From Bacteroidales bacterium UBA3543 (GTDB taxonomy: Bacteria; Bacteroidota; Bacteroidia; Bacteroidales; UBA932): DNA of 26,970 bases. The first letter of the stretch is position 1, and each line of letters begins with the position of its first letter. Shown in pieces: positions 1 to 8,452 of this stretch. The position numbers and the translations under genes were made by a program. The DNA lies in the NCBI GenBank assembly GCA_002376715.1, contig DFOK01000090.1:1-26970 (forward strand). Direction: 5' to 3'. The notes under the pieces are model-generated. The model searched no databases. It saw only the letters and a program-made list of their open reading frames with translations, and was not told the DNA's origin.

Positions 1-40
1 TGGCGTATCTGTTCAAAATTTCGAGATTCTGCTTGTCCAT
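1..40 (-). CDS. 5' end of an unknown gene running off the left edge
   Basis: On the minus strand an ATG at 40-38 opens a frame that stays open to the window edge. It encodes 13 residues, MDKQNLEILNRYA. The AT-rich gap to the next gene on the plus strand (41-229) fits a divergent intergenic region. A TATTTTTG box on the minus strand at 165-158 resembles a Bacteroidetes -7 element and could serve this gene through a leader of about 110 bases, but I see no -33 partner. Too little protein is present to name a family. Confidence 0.45.
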   Translation of the reverse strand, partial: MDKQNLEILNRYA

Positions 41-166
41 AATTATTATAATTTTTCCGTTTTCGTTTATAAAAATGTTTTGTAACTAAAGTGTTTCAAT
101 TTGTTTGCCATCGACCGCAGACTGACTTTTTGTCAAGATAAATGCCGTGAATAACTGCAAAAATAT

Positions 167-198
167 TTTGGATAAAAGAGACATTTTCATTATTTTTG
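167..198 (+). promoter_or_regulatory. Bacteroidetes-type promoter for the cysteine peptidase run
   Basis: TTTG at 167-170 is followed after 20 bases by TATTTTTG at 191-198. This matches the primary sigma factor consensus of Bacteroides (TTTG, about 19 bases, TAnnTTTG). Transcription would begin near 205, leaving a leader of about 25 bases before the ATG at 230. Confidence 0.6.
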
Positions 199-229
199 TT
201 GGATACGAATAATTTTAATCCAATTTATA

Positions 230-1429
230 ATGAAAAAAATCCTAACTCTCTCACTAGCAGCTCTTATCTGCTTCTCAGCCACAGCTCAACTCAAAAATGA
301 GACAAAGCCTGAAGGCTTCCAATTTACCACAGTTAAGGAGCTCCCGATTACCTCAGTGAAAAACCAGGCCAGTACCGGCACCTGTTGGTGTTTTGCTGCT
401 CTCTCATTCTTTGAATCCGAGGCTCTCCGTCAGGGGTACAAAGGCGACCTTGACCTGGCAGAGATGTTTGTCGTTTCAAATGCATATACGGACAAAGCTA
501 TTAAGTACATCCGTGTGGACGGGCATCTCAACTTTGCACAAGGCAGTTCCTTCGGAGATGTACTATGTGTACTCAAAGAGTACGGTATTGTTCCAAACTC
601 AGTAATGCCCGGCCTTAATTATGGCACAGATCGTCATATGCATGGTGAACTCGCTGCCGGCCTGAAGGGCTACGTGGACGGTATCCGCAAAAACCCCAAC
701 AGAAAACTATCTACCGCCTGGATTCCGGGTCTTAAAGGCATTCTGGCAGCATATCTAGGTCCTGTACCTGAGACATTCGAGTATGAAGGAAAGCAATATA
801 CTCCCAAGACATACATGGAATCACTCGGTATCAATCTAGATGATTATGTAGACCTTGTATCCTGGACACATCTCCCCTACTATGAGGAGCACCCTGTGGA
901 AGTGGGAGACAACTGGCGCTGGGAGACTGCTTATAACCTCCCTCTAGACGAGCTTATGGCTGTAATGTACAATGCCATCGAAAACGGCTATACTTTTGCC
1001 TGGGCATCAGACGTAAGCGAAACCGGATTTACCCGTAACGGCATCGGCATCGTTCCCGATATGGATGCAATTCGCCAAAAAACCGAAGAGGTAGGTTCCG
1101 ATCAGGCTCACTGGGTGGGATCAGACCCTGCTACCGGCCGACCTACATTCAGCGCACCCGTTCCTGAACTTGAAATAACAGCAGAACTCCGCCAGCAGGG
1201 ATATGAGGAGAAAACTACTACTGATGACCACGGAATGCACGTTTTCGGCCTTGCGAAGGACCAGAATGGCACAAATTACTTCATGGTGAAAAACTCATGG
1301 GGAGAAAACAGTAAATACAAAGGCATCTGGTATGTGTCCGAAACTTACGTTAAATATAAGACCATGGACGTAATGGTTCACAAGGATGCCATTCCAAAGG
1401 AGATTCGTAAGAAAATGGGTATTAAATAA
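230..1429 (+). CDS. Secreted C1-family cysteine peptidase (bleomycin hydrolase/aminopeptidase C-like), copy 1
   Basis: This 399-residue protein is a papain-fold peptidase of the bleomycin hydrolase/PepC group. Residues 1-19 form a Sec signal peptide ending ...SATA, so it is exported, unlike classical cytosolic PepC. The active site is readable: oxyanion Gln46, nucleophile Cys52 in GTCWCFA, His334 in DHGMHV and Asn355 in KNSWG. The roughly 280 residues between Cys and His are typical of this group and far longer than in papain. Motifs such as YTPKTY and the NLPLDEL segment before GYTFAWASDV also match it. It is followed after 24 bases by a paralogue with the same layout and the same C-terminal signature (HKDAIPKEIRKKMG). 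Family, active site and export are clear. The substrate (peptides, or host proteins in a gut setting) is inference. Confidence 0.88.
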   Translation: MKKILTLSLAALICFSATAQLKNETKPEGFQFTTVKELPITSVKNQASTGTCWCFAALSFFESEALRQGYKGDLDLAEMFVVSNAYTDKAIKYIRVDGHLNFAQGSSFGDVLCVLKEYGIVPNSVMPGLNYGTDRHMHGELAAGLKGYVDGIRKNPNRKLSTAWIPGLKGILAAYLGPVPETFEYEGKQYTPKTYMESLGINLDDYVDLVSWTHLPYYEEHPVEVGDNWRWETAYNLPLDELMAVMYNAIENGYTFAWASDVSETGFTRNGIGIVPDMDAIRQKTEEVGSDQAHWVGSDPATGRPTFSAPVPELEITAELRQQGYEEKTTTDDHGMHVFGLAKDQNGTNYFMVKNSWGENSKYKGIWYVSETYVKYKTMDVMVHKDAIPKEIRKKMGIK

Positions 1430-1453
1430 AAAACCGGAAACAACAGATACACT

Positions 1454-2581
1454 ATGAAACGTTTTTTAATAATGGTCTCAGCAATACTGATTGCAGTATC
1501 GGCTTTTTCACAGACACAGACCATCTATAAGTTCACTCCGGTGAAAGACATAGAAGTTACTTCCGTAAAAGACCAGGCACGCACGGGCACTTGTTGGTGC
1601 TTCGCCACGATATCGCTCCTGGAAGCGGAACTCATACGCCAGGGCAAAGGAGTTTACGATCTTTCCGAGATGTTTGTGGTTCGCCACAATTACAACAAGA
1701 GAATTAGTGACAACTACCTTCGTCTTGGCAGGGGTAATGTTGGTCCGGGCTCACTCTCGCATATGACTATCAACGCCATTGCCGAACACGGCATCGTACC
1801 TGAAAGTGTATATGGCGGCATCGCATATGACTCGGACAAACACAACCACAGTGAGCTAAGCGCCTTTGTAAAGGCACTGTCTGAGGTCAGCGTACAGAGG
1901 AAAGTTCGTTCACCCGAATACTGGAAGATACACGAGCATCTTTTTGATACTTATCTTGGAAAACTTCCCGAAGAATTTGAGTATGAAGGCAAAAAATATA
2001 CTCCTAAGAGTTTTGCAGCAATGCTCGGCTTTGATGACCTGAGTGACTATGTCGAAATCACCAGCCTTACACATCATCCATTTTACAAACAGGTACCTTT
2101 AGAGATTCCCGACAACTGGGACCACCAGCTCTACTACAACGTGCCCTTGGATGAATTTATGGCCATCATAGACAATGCCCTGCTCAACGGTTATACCGTT
2201 GCCTGGGACGGTGACTTGATTCCCAAGTCATTTAACCACAACCGCGGAATCGCCATAGACCCCAAACCCGAGTTTTTTGAAGAGGCTGTAAAATTTGAGA
2301 AAATCTATCCCGAACTAGATGCCACACAGGAGCTAAGACAGACATTTTTTGAGACATTCCAGACTGTAGATGACCACTTGATGCACGTAACCGGCCTTTT
2401 TAAAGACCAAAATGGCACAAAATTCTATAAAACTAAGAATTCCTGGGGCACTAGCCGTAACGAAGAAATGGGCGGTTACCTCTATATGTCCGAAACTTAC
2501 GTAAAGATGAGGACATTGGGTATTCTTGTGCACAAGGATGCTATTCCTAAAGATATTCGTAAGAAAATGGGCTTAGAGTAA
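1454..2581 (+). CDS. Secreted C1-family cysteine peptidase (bleomycin hydrolase/aminopeptidase C-like), copy 2
   Basis: This is a 375-residue tandem paralogue of the preceding gene. Residues 1-19 are a signal peptide ending ...SAFS, followed by QTQ. The catalytic set is intact: Gln41, Cys47 in GTCWCFA, His308 in DHLMHV and Asn329 in KNSWG. The C-terminal segment (SETYVK...HKDAIPKDIRKKMG) is nearly identical to that of copy 1. The middle is more diverged, and copy 2 lacks an insertion that copy 1 carries around residues 285-315. That pattern fits an old local duplication with conserved fold and changed substrate pocket. It probably shares the promoter at 167-198 with copy 1, and pssA begins 6 bases after its stop. 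Confidence 0.87.
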   Translation: MKRFLIMVSAILIAVSAFSQTQTIYKFTPVKDIEVTSVKDQARTGTCWCFATISLLEAELIRQGKGVYDLSEMFVVRHNYNKRISDNYLRLGRGNVGPGSLSHMTINAIAEHGIVPESVYGGIAYDSDKHNHSELSAFVKALSEVSVQRKVRSPEYWKIHEHLFDTYLGKLPEEFEYEGKKYTPKSFAAMLGFDDLSDYVEITSLTHHPFYKQVPLEIPDNWDHQLYYNVPLDEFMAIIDNALLNGYTVAWDGDLIPKSFNHNRGIAIDPKPEFFEEAVKFEKIYPELDATQELRQTFFETFQTVDDHLMHVTGLFKDQNGTKFYKTKNSWGTSRNEEMGGYLYMSETYVKMRTLGILVHKDAIPKDIRKKMGLE

Positions 2582-2587
2582 CACTAC

Positions 2588-3346
2588 ATGAGGAAGCACA
2601 TCCCCAACATTTTGACACTTCTCAACCTGACATGCGGCTGTTGTGCTGTGATAATGGCCTTGTGGGGCCTATATCTAGGTGCATTCCTTTTTATTGCAGG
2701 ATCCGTAGTGTTTGATTTTTTGGATGGCTTCAGTGCAAGATTACTCAAAGCATATTCTGATATAGGCAAGGAGCTGGACTCTCTTGCAGACCTTGTAAGT
2801 TTTGGTCTGGCTCCTTCCCTTATCCTTTTCAACCTGTATTACGAATCAGGACACCGGTACACTTTTCTGGCATTCGTACCTCTGATCATTACAGCCTTTT
2901 CGGCTTTAAGGTTGGCAAAATTCAATCTTGACACCCGTCAGGAGAGCGACTTTATCGGCCTTGCCACACCAGCCTGCGCGATGATCATTGCACCTTTGGC
3001 AGCTTACGCCGACATTTGTCGCCTAAATGGTACATCGTCGTTTGTCAACGTGCTACTGGACAGCGCATGGTTTATCCCCACCATATCGATTGTCCTCGCT
3101 CTTTTACTAATAAGTGAAATCCCAATGTTTTCACTTAAAAAGAAAAGAGTGAGCTTAAGTAAAGCACCACTCTTTTCCTCGTTTATAATAATTGCGATTA
3201 TAGTTCTGATTATGGGAATGATATTCATTCCTCACACAGATAGCATACTTGAAACGCTACCTCTGATTATTTCAGTAATTTTTACACTTTACGTGCTAAT
3301 CAATATTTTTGCGCATATTTTTCGAATTGCGCAAAAAGAGAGCTGA
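2588..3346 (+). CDS. pssA: CDP-diacylglycerol--serine O-phosphatidyltransferase
   Basis: PssA joins CDP-diacylglycerol and serine to make phosphatidylserine, the precursor of phosphatidylethanolamine, in the inner membrane. The 252-residue protein contains the full CDP-alcohol phosphotransferase signature DG-x2-AR-x8-G-x3-D-x3-D: Asp46, Gly47, Ala50, Arg51, Gly60, Asp64 and Asp68. Hydrophobic segments flank it (about 20-42, 92-110, 130-145, 155-175, 195-215, 220-245). The length and the start MRKHIPNILTLLNL fit the type II PssA found in Bacteroidetes. It lies 6 bases after the second cysteine peptidase and is probably cotranscribed, though no functional link is evident. Its last 47 bases overlap the convergent phosphomutase gene inside a hairpin. 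Confidence 0.93.
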   Translation: MRKHIPNILTLLNLTCGCCAVIMALWGLYLGAFLFIAGSVVFDFLDGFSARLLKAYSDIGKELDSLADLVSFGLAPSLILFNLYYESGHRYTFLAFVPLIITAFSALRLAKFNLDTRQESDFIGLATPACAMIIAPLAAYADICRLNGTSSFVNVLLDSAWFIPTISIVLALLLISEIPMFSLKKKRVSLSKAPLFSSFIIIAIIVLIMGMIFIPHTDSILETLPLIISVIFTLYVLINIFAHIFRIAQKES

Positions 3347-4979
3347 TCTTCCGGTCGGCATCATCACCTTTTGCTCCAAAATAAAACTTAATTTTCGGCT
3401 CGGTACCTGAAGGTCTCGCAGAAACCAGACTGCCATCTTTGCTGAAAAACTGCAGTACATTGGATTTGGGGAGATTTGTCTCTTCCGGTTTATTGTAGTC
3501 GATGATTTTAACAACCGGTGACCCTGCGAGCTCTGTCGGAGGGGTTATTCTTAAATCTCTCATCATCTGCTGGATCTGTTCCAGGCCCTCTTTACCCTTC
3601 ATTGTCACGGAAAGAAGGTCCTCCTTATAATAGCCATATTCAGCATAAATCTCCTGCAGATAATCATAGATACTTTTGCCGCTATCAGCAAGCCATGCCG
3701 CGCACTCCGCAAAAAGAGCACAGGAAACAATAGAGTCCTTATCCCTTACAAACTCACCGGCATTAAAGCCGTGACTCTCCTCGCCACCGCAGATAAAGAC
3801 CTTTTTGCCCTCATTCTTACGTACAATTTCGGCAATATACTTAAAACCGGTGAGCACATTATAGAGCTCAACTCCATATTTGTCACAGATATCACGGATC
3901 AGTTCAGTGGTTACGATGGTCTTGACCACATATTCACGTCCCTGGAGTTTGCCTAATTCAGACCAGCGGGTGAGCATATAACTTGTAAGGAGAGCTACTA
4001 TCTGGTTGCCGTTAAGCAACACCAGTTCCCCTTTATCATCACGAACTGCAAATCCCACTCGGTCAGCATCGGGGTCAGTTGCCATTACAATATCTGCTCC
4101 CACTTCCAAGGCTTTCTCGATAGCAAGTCTGAGAGCGTCAGGATCTTCCGGATTTGGTGAAACAACTGTAGGAAAATTACCATCACTTACATCCTGTGCA
4201 TCCACATTGTATATGTTTGAAAAACCCAAAAGTCGCAACCCCTGGGGCACAAGACGCACTCCGGTGCCATGCAGAGGAGTATAGACAATTTTCAAATCCG
4301 AATGGCGTTTAACGGAATCGGGAGAAAGGGTAAGAGAAAGCACTGCATCAAGAAATGCCTTGTCCACCTCTTCACCTATTGGTGTAGGGAAAAGTGCAAG
4401 GTCATCGCCGAAATTCACCTGTGAGACCGAAGTGATACCGGCCACCTCCGCTATTATATTCTTGTCATGTGGAGCAATGATTTGTGCTCCATCCTCCCAG
4501 AATACCTTATAGCCATTATATTCCTTGGGATTGTGAGAGGCGGTAATCATTATTCCGGCTTGACATTTGAGGTATCTGATGGCGAAACTCAACTCCGGCG
4601 TAGGCCTGATGTTGTCAAATAGGAAGACATTTATACCATTAGCCATAAGTACCCTGGAGGCAATCATCGAAAACTCGCGACTATTGTTGCGACTGTCATA
4701 AGCAATTACAACGCTGATCTTGTCGGATTCCTTAAAATATGATTTGAGATAGTTTGCCATGCCCTGTGTTGCCATACCGACCGTATATTTATTCATACGG
4801 TTGGTACCAACACCCATAATGCCTCTCAATCCGCCTGTGCCGAATTCCAACAGGCGGTAAAAAGAATCCTCTAGCTCTTTGGGATCTTCCCTCATAAGGC
4901 GTGCAACTTCCTTTTTTGTCTCATCGTCAAAGCCGACGCCCAGCCAGCTCTTTGCAACTTCCATATAATTTGTTTCCAT
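3300..4979 (-). CDS. Phosphoglucomutase/phosphomannomutase (alpha-D-phosphohexomutase family)
   Basis: This cytosolic enzyme interconverts hexose 1- and 6-phosphates, feeding glycolysis and sugar-nucleotide synthesis. At 559 residues it fits the longer phosphoglucomutase/phosphopentomutase-like branch found in Bacteroidetes. The four expected sites are present: phosphoserine Ser148 in TASHNP, metal-binding DPDADR at 302-307, sugar-binding GGEESHG at 398-404, and the phosphate-binding loop RPSGTEP from Arg522. The start METNYMEV at 4979 lies about 34 bases downstream of the likely transcription start. The 3' end overlaps pssA. The preferred sugar (glucose, mannose or ribose phosphate) cannot be told from the sequence alone. 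Confidence 0.92.
   Translation of the reverse strand: METNYMEVAKSWLGVGFDDETKKEVARLMREDPKELEDSFYRLLEFGTGGLRGIMGVGTNRMNKYTVGMATQGMANYLKSYFKESDKISVVIAYDSRNNSREFSMIASRVLMANGINVFLFDNIRPTPELSFAIRYLKCQAGIMITASHNPKEYNGYKVFWEDGAQIIAPHDKNIIAEVAGITSVSQVNFGDDLALFPTPIGEEVDKAFLDAVLSLTLSPDSVKRHSDLKIVYTPLHGTGVRLVPQGLRLLGFSNIYNVDAQDVSDGNFPTVVSPNPEDPDALRLAIEKALEVGADIVMATDPDADRVGFAVRDDKGELVLLNGNQIVALLTSYMLTRWSELGKLQGREYVVKTIVTTELIRDICDKYGVELYNVLTGFKYIAEIVRKNEGKKVFICGGEESHGFNAGEFVRDKDSIVSCALFAECAAWLADSGKSIYDYLQEIYAEYGYYKEDLLSVTMKGKEGLEQIQQMMRDLRITPPTELAGSPVVKIIDYNKPEETNLPKSNVLQFFSKDGSLVSARPSGTEPKIKFYFGAKGDDADRKISSLFAQFEKYAQKY
3306..3337. terminator. Bidirectional intrinsic terminator inside two overlapping convergent genes
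   Basis: Positions 3306-3315 (TTTTTGCGCA) and 3328-3337 (TGCGCAAAAA) form a perfect 10-base-pair inverted repeat around a 12-base loop. Read from either side the stem ends in a run of T, so it could terminate both pssA and the phosphomutase gene. It lies wholly within the coding sequence of both. Confidence 0.6.
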
Positions 4980-5019
4980 ATTAATCTGATAGTGTTAGAA
5001 TTTTCAGGTCATAAAAAAA

Positions 5020-5027
5020 CAAATTTA
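5020..5027 (-). promoter_or_regulatory. -7 element for the phosphomutase gene
   Basis: CAAATTTA on the plus strand reads TAAATTTG on the minus strand, an exact TAnnTTTG box about 40 bases before the phosphomutase start. I see no clear -33 TTG at the right distance, so this is a partial match. Confidence 0.4.
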
Positions 5028-5050
5028 CACAAAAAAGTTGATTATTGCGC

Positions 5051-5058
5051 TATCTTTG
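5051..5058 (+). promoter_or_regulatory. -7 element that decides the methyltransferase start
   Basis: TATCTTTG is an exact TAnnTTTG box. Transcription would start near 5064. That rules against the upstream TTG at 5038 and favours the TTG at 5083 as the translation start. The -33 region is weak. Confidence 0.45.
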
Positions 5059-5082
5059 CCTCCAATCAGAGACAAAAGAACA

Positions 5083-6327
5083 TTGGAAGAAGATAAGACT
5101 ATATCGTTTATCCTGGAACATGCAGAAGCGGAGGGTACACAACTCCTGCTAAGCGCATCTCGCTACCCCGGAGTTGATATGACAAGAGCAGCATCTGCCA
5201 TAGAGGCACGCAAAAAAATTGCCTACAAGATACCCCTCTGGTACACTTATACCGAACTGATTTACCCCACCTCGCTCAGCGTGGAACAGTGCAGTTCGCA
5301 GGCTACCGCAGAGTATAAAATGCGTTTCGTGCCTGAAGACGGCACTATTGCCGACCTCACCGGAGGACTCGGAGTGGACTGCAGTTTTATGGCTCGCAGA
5401 GCGGCGAAATGCCTATATATGGAGCGCGACCCAATGTTGTGCGAAGCAGCGCAACACAACTTTAAAGTGCTCGGTCTTGATAACACCAGTATTATTAACG
5501 GTGACTGCAGAGAGTATTTACATAGGTTTGCGGAAGAGAATGAAGAGTTTTCAAAAGCCAATGAAAGAGACAAGGCACACTTCGACCTGATATATCTTGA
5601 CCCCGCCAGACGCTCAAAAGACTCGGGTAGACTTTTCTCCATCAGAGAGTGTGAACCCGATCTTATGCAACTCAGCGGCTCACTGCTCAAAGCTGCGAAT
5701 AGGGTCCTTGTCAAGCTCTCACCTATGGTTGATATTACCGCTACACTTCGTGAAATACCCTGCGTTAGAGAGGTACATATTCTCTCCACCGACAACGAAT
5801 GCAAGGAAGTTCTGTTGCTGATGAGCAGTTGCGGAACTCCCCTGTCTGCGGAGGATATACCTATTCATGCAGTTGATATTACACACGCAAGAGAAAAACG
5901 ATTTACTTTCACCATCAATGAGGAAAGAGTAGCCGATTGTCCTTTTTCCGCCCCTGAAACATACCTTCACCAACTCGGTAGGGCAATTCTCAAGGCAGGA
6001 GCCTTCAAGCTTCCCTGTACACTCTTCGGGATTTCCAAGATTGCTACGAGTACTCATCTCTATACCTCGGATACTCCGGTAGAGGGATTTCCGGGAAAAT
6101 CTTTCCGAATCGAACGTATAATACCCTTCAACAAAGAGGGCATCCGCATAATATCGCGTGAATACCCTCTCATAAATTGTGTGTCACTCAATTTCCCTAT
6201 CGATACCAACGCCTTAAAGCAGCGTCTCAAGATTCGTGACGGCGGTAATTTACATCTTTTTGCCACTACCCTCGCCTCCGGGGAGAAAGTGATGATTGTC
6301 TCTGAGCCGCTATCTGCTACTTTTTGA
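5083..6327 (+). CDS. Class I SAM-dependent methyltransferase with THUMP-like C-terminal domain
   Basis: This protein of about 414 residues has a Rossmann methyltransferase core. Numbered from the TTG at 5083, the SAM-binding motif I DLTGGLGVD is at about 91-99, followed by an acidic strand end (YMERDP). The catalytic-type motif LDPARR is at about 172-177. The N-terminal helical part (SFILEH...LLLSASRYPGVDM) and a C-terminal THUMP-like segment match a conserved Bacteroidetes family that probably acts on RNA; the target is unknown. The open frame extends to a TTG at 5038, but a promoter box at 5051-5058 lies inside that extension. EEDKTISFILEH also resembles the usual N-terminus of the family, so I place the start at 5083. 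The 3' end overlaps the convergent peptidase gene by 11 bases. Confidence 0.8.
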   Translation: MEEDKTISFILEHAEAEGTQLLLSASRYPGVDMTRAASAIEARKKIAYKIPLWYTYTELIYPTSLSVEQCSSQATAEYKMRFVPEDGTIADLTGGLGVDCSFMARRAAKCLYMERDPMLCEAAQHNFKVLGLDNTSIINGDCREYLHRFAEENEEFSKANERDKAHFDLIYLDPARRSKDSGRLFSIRECEPDLMQLSGSLLKAANRVLVKLSPMVDITATLREIPCVREVHILSTDNECKEVLLLMSSCGTPLSAEDIPIHAVDITHAREKRFTFTINEERVADCPFSAPETYLHQLGRAILKAGAFKLPCTLFGISKIATSTHLYTSDTPVEGFPGKSFRIERIIPFNKEGIRIISREYPLINCVSLNFPIDTNALKQRLKIRDGGNLHLFATTLASGEKVMIVSEPLSATF

Positions 6328-8419
6328 AATATTCCAGTAGGTCGGAAGGAAGTTCCGAATCCAAAAGATAGCGGTACCAGAAGATATAATCCTGCATGGC
6401 AGAGTGACGCCCCTGCGCACCGCGGTAACCATGCATTGCCTCGGGATAGATCATCAGTTCAAAATCCTTGTTCTGTTTCTGAAATTCATCTATCAACTGG
6501 AGCGTATTTTGGAAATGGACGTTGTCATCACCGGTACCGTGAGTAAGGCGGATCATATTGGTTTTATCACCTTTATAATTGGAAATTCTACTTAATACAT
6601 TTGTAGTTTTGTAGCCTTCCGGATTGTCCTGAGGTGTATCCATATATCTTTCCGTATAATGCGTGTCATAGAGATGCCAATCATAAACTCCTGCTCCGGC
6701 GATGCCATATTTAAAATACTCGTTGCCTTCGGTAACACAAAGAACTGTCATCATACCACCGTAGGAAAAGCCTTCGATACCTATTTTATCACCATCAACA
6801 AAGGGCATTGCAAGAAAATGTTTGATGCCGTCAATAAAATCCCATAGTTCCGGAATACTGAGTTGCCTATAAACCTGCTCGAGTCCCTTCTTGCCGAAAT
6901 GACCGCCTGCACGATTGTCCAAAGTCACCTGAATCACTCCATTGTTTGCCCACCACTGGTTGGAGAATGTCACTCCGCTCCACCTGTCGCGTACCTGAGG
7001 TGAGTTGGGTCCTCCGTAGATATAGACCTTGACAGGATATTTTTTGTTTTTGTTCAGGTTTACCGGCCAAATCACTGAGGCTGGAATATCAAGCCCGTCA
7101 CGGGTTTTAATGGTGATAATCTCAGGCAGAGCTATGGCATATTTATCAAAATCGGGGCCTTTGGAGTCAGCAATTACAGTAACTTTCTTTCGGTTCAGAT
7201 TGCCGGAAGGCAGCGAAATATTGACAAGAAAAAAGGGAGTACGGGCATTTGAGACCATTGCAGCCACATTGCGGCTATCGGGCGAGATTACCACATTTGC
7301 AAAATTATAATCACCGTATGAGACCCTTTCGGTCGTTTTGCTCCTGAGAGTGATCCTATAAATATCCACTCTGGTGGTTGCCTCTCTCTTTGCCGTGAAA
7401 AAGAGATATTTCGAGTCCACCTTGAGTAAACTGATACCCCAGTTGCGACCTCCGGTAAGTTTCTCGAAACGATTGCCGTCATATGAGAGGAAATAGATCT
7501 GCTCCCATCCCTCAAAGTCCCTTACTATATATATGCCTTCAGGAGTAAAGAGCATCTCTTCCATCCAATCAATCCAACTATCCTGATGCTCCGTATAGAC
7601 ACAATAGAGATTGCCCAACACAGGATCAACTGCGAATAGCTCCAGATTGTCCTGAGCACGATCCATTCTTGCCACCATAAAGCGCTTGCCATCACCACTC
7701 CAGAAAGGAATGCCGAAGTACTGGTCGGGCTCGGGATCGAAGTCGGACCAGACGGTTTTGCCACCGTTTGCCGATACAAAGCCTATCTTAACCTTAGGAT
7801 TGGGATCTCCTGCCTTTGGGTAACGGGTCTGGTTGAGTGAGCCGTGCTGACCTCGCGAGTTGTAGATGGGAAACATCGGTACTTGCGAGTTATCGAAGTT
7901 GTAATATGCGATTATCTTGCTGTCCGGAGACCACCAAAAGGCTTTATAATTGGAACTTCTGCCGAAAATCTCTTCATAATAGACCCAGGAGGCATATCCG
8001 TTGAGATTGAGTTCCGACCCGTCGAAAGTATGCCTTATGATCTTTTTAGTCTTCACATCTATGCTGTAAAGGTCGTTGTCCAACGTATATGCGATTTTCG
8101 TCGAATCCGGAGAAAATGTGGGATTTGTCCAACCCGGGACCAATTCATCGAAACGTGAAGGTCTTTGAGGTGGAGTAAATGAGAATGGCTCGGAAGTACC
8201 TTTTCGTAGGTCATACCTGAAGAATTCCTGCCCTTCTCTGTAAATGAGTGTTCTATTGTCATCAAAAGCTATCGGTGCGACAGCCTGCCCAACGATACCC
8301 TGCGGTATCTTGCCGAGAATCTCTGCATTTGTAAGGTTCTTTTTTGACTGTGCCTCTGCACAGGGAATGAAGGTTGCGACAATAAGGATTACTGCCAGTA
8401 CTGATCTGAAACGTTGCAT
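6317..8419 (-). CDS. Dipeptidyl peptidase IV (S9B prolyl oligopeptidase family)
   Basis: This exported serine peptidase removes Xaa-Pro or Xaa-Ala dipeptides from peptide N-termini. The 700-residue protein has a signal peptide (1-23, ending CAEA), a beta-propeller domain (about 45-450) and an alpha/beta-hydrolase domain. The catalytic triad is Ser552 in GFSYGG, Asp631 in HGTGDDNVHFQ and His663 in the MHGYRG segment. The paired glutamates that hold the substrate amino terminus are Glu149-Glu150 in WVYYEEIFG, which marks it as a DPP IV rather than an oligopeptidase. Length fits the family. It is the last gene of the long minus-strand run, 33 bases after the YugP-like gene. In this group such enzymes usually work in the periplasm on imported peptides. 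Confidence 0.92.
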   Translation of the reverse strand: MQRFRSVLAVILIVATFIPCAEAQSKKNLTNAEILGKIPQGIVGQAVAPIAFDDNRTLIYREGQEFFRYDLRKGTSEPFSFTPPQRPSRFDELVPGWTNPTFSPDSTKIAYTLDNDLYSIDVKTKKIIRHTFDGSELNLNGYASWVYYEEIFGRSSNYKAFWWSPDSKIIAYYNFDNSQVPMFPIYNSRGQHGSLNQTRYPKAGDPNPKVKIGFVSANGGKTVWSDFDPEPDQYFGIPFWSGDGKRFMVARMDRAQDNLELFAVDPVLGNLYCVYTEHQDSWIDWMEEMLFTPEGIYIVRDFEGWEQIYFLSYDGNRFEKLTGGRNWGISLLKVDSKYLFFTAKREATTRVDIYRITLRSKTTERVSYGDYNFANVVISPDSRNVAAMVSNARTPFFLVNISLPSGNLNRKKVTVIADSKGPDFDKYAIALPEIITIKTRDGLDIPASVIWPVNLNKNKKYPVKVYIYGGPNSPQVRDRWSGVTFSNQWWANNGVIQVTLDNRAGGHFGKKGLEQVYRQLSIPELWDFIDGIKHFLAMPFVDGDKIGIEGFSYGGMMTVLCVTEGNEYFKYGIAGAGVYDWHLYDTHYTERYMDTPQDNPEGYKTTNVLSRISNYKGDKTNMIRLTHGTGDDNVHFQNTLQLIDEFQKQNKDFELMIYPEAMHGYRGAQGRHSAMQDYIFWYRYLLDSELPSDLLEYFKK

Positions 8420-8452
8420 ATCAATTGTTCTTTTTGTTTGGATAATAACGAA

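Noticed and set aside
5262..5804. 180-codon open frame on the minus strand inside the methyltransferase gene
   Set aside because: It lies wholly opposite a well-supported conserved gene, has no recognisable domain, and its composition is what a shadow frame gives.
6317..6327. Overlap of the methyltransferase and dipeptidyl peptidase 3' ends as a second shared terminator
   Set aside because: Only 11 bases overlap, and no convincing stem with a T-tract is present.
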